A DNA stretch of 6,174 nucleotides, taken from NCBI GenBank assembly GCA_025462985.1, contig JAOAPP010000591.1, forward strand, positions 1-6,174, written 5' to 3'. Below the pieces are notes generated by a model. That model searched no databases. It worked only from the letters and a program-made list of their open reading frames with translations, and was not told where the DNA came from. This document shows positions 5,655 through 6,174 of the stretch, one piece after another. The stretch comes from Bryobacterales bacterium. GTDB lineage: Bacteria > Acidobacteriota > Terriglobia > Bryobacterales > Bryobacteraceae. Numbering within the stretch: position 1 is the stretch's first letter; the number at the start of each line of letters is the position of its first letter. Position numbers and translations under genes: made by a program.

Positions 5655-6174
5655 TCAACTCGGCCGAGTCATCTCTTCCGGCCTGACATATTTATCGAAG
5701 TCCTCCGGGCTCAGATAGCCGAGCTTCACTGCCGCATCCTTCAGCGTGGAATGTTCGATGTGCGCAGTATGCGCGATCTTCGCGGCTTTGTCATACCCCA
5801 GCACCGGATTCAAGGCGGTGACCAGCATAAGGCAATCGTGCACATATTGCTGCACACGCTCACGATTTACCTGAATTCCAACCGCGCAATGTTCAGTGAA
5901 GCTTCGGCACCCATCAGACAACAGCCGCACCGAGTGCAGAAAGTTGTAGATGATGACAGGCTTGAAAACATTCAGTTCAAAGTTGCCCTGGGAACCGGCG
6001 ATGCCGATAGCAGTATCGTTTCCGATGACCTGCACCGCAACCATCGTGAGCGCCTCGCTCTGCGTCGGGTTCACCTTTCCCGGCATGATGGAGGAGCCCG
6101 GCTCATTCTCGGGAATGGTCAACTCTCCCAGACCGCAGCGTGGGCCGGAAGCGAGCCATCGCACGTCGTTGGCG
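5655..6174 (-). CDS. fumC: Class II fumarate hydratase, N-terminal part missing
   Basis: The window holds the last 172 residues of a family whose members have about 460-470; the gene continues past the right edge. The frame is open to the edge ([18 protein letters not shown]), so the GTG at 6164 is internal. The fumarase/aspartase signature [11 protein letters not shown] (fragment residues 26-36) contains the mobile catalytic serine. Further matches are [29 protein letters not shown], and the C-terminal domain ending [25 protein letters not shown], which is typical of FumC rather than aspartase or argininosuccinate lyase. It would interconvert fumarate and malate in the citric acid cycle, in the cytosol, as a tetramer without an iron-sulfur cluster. 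It converges on the YtxG-like gene with a 95-base gap. The visible part looks intact. Confidence 0.96.
   Translation of the reverse strand, partial: ANDVRWLASGPRCGLGELTIPENEPGSSIMPGKVNPTQSEALTMVAVQVIGNDTAIGIAGSQGNFELNVFKPVIIYNFLHSVRLLSDGCRSFTEHCAVGIQVNRERVQQYVHDCLMLVTALNPVLGYDKAAKIAHTAHIEHSTLKDAAVKLGYLSPEDFDKYVRPEEMTRPS

Overview
This is ordinary chromosomal DNA, moderately GC-rich and densely coded. It most resembles an Acidobacteriota genome of the Terriglobales/Koribacter type. That assignment is an inference from how the proteins look (an adenosine-specific kinase of the DUF355 family, an MtaB, an acidobacterial-style class I mannose-6-phosphate isomerase remnant, a YtxH/YtxG-like pair) and from the class A RNase P RNA. 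No database search was possible. I see no insertion sequence, prophage, CRISPR array, tRNA or rRNA.

Layout from left to right. (1) Positions 1-402, plus strand: the 3' part of an adenosine-specific kinase gene, cut by the window edge. (2) Positions 421-1170, minus strand: a broken class I mannose-6-phosphate isomerase gene (manA). Its N-terminal, late-middle and C-terminal parts lie in alternating reading frames and the metal-binding centre is deleted. (3) Positions 1183-2064, minus strand: an intact short-chain dehydrogenase of the YdaD/YhxC/YghA stress type, 12 bases upstream of the manA remnant. (4) Positions 2131-3447, minus strand: a full-length MtaB-type radical SAM tRNA methylthiotransferase. 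(5) Positions 3494-3873, plus strand: the complete RNase P RNA gene rnpB, divergent from mtaB across a 46-base gap that holds a perfect 17-bp dyad. (6) Positions 3946-4485, minus strand: recX. (7) Positions 4588-4992 and 5032-5559, plus strand: two small membrane-anchored helical proteins resembling Bacillus YtxH and YtxG, preceded by a leader rich in inverted repeats. (8) Positions 5655-6174, minus strand: the C-terminal part of class II fumarase, cut by the right edge.

The genes do not form one pathway. RNase P and MtaB both act on tRNA (5' processing and modification of A37), RecX restrains RecA, fumarase belongs to the citric acid cycle, and the YtxGH-like pair and the dehydrogenase look like general stress or envelope functions. 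The points most worth checking are the decayed manA, the dyads in the mtaB/rnpB and recX/ytxH divergent regions, and the 11-residue repeats in the YtxH-like protein. I found no convincing undescribed multi-gene system.
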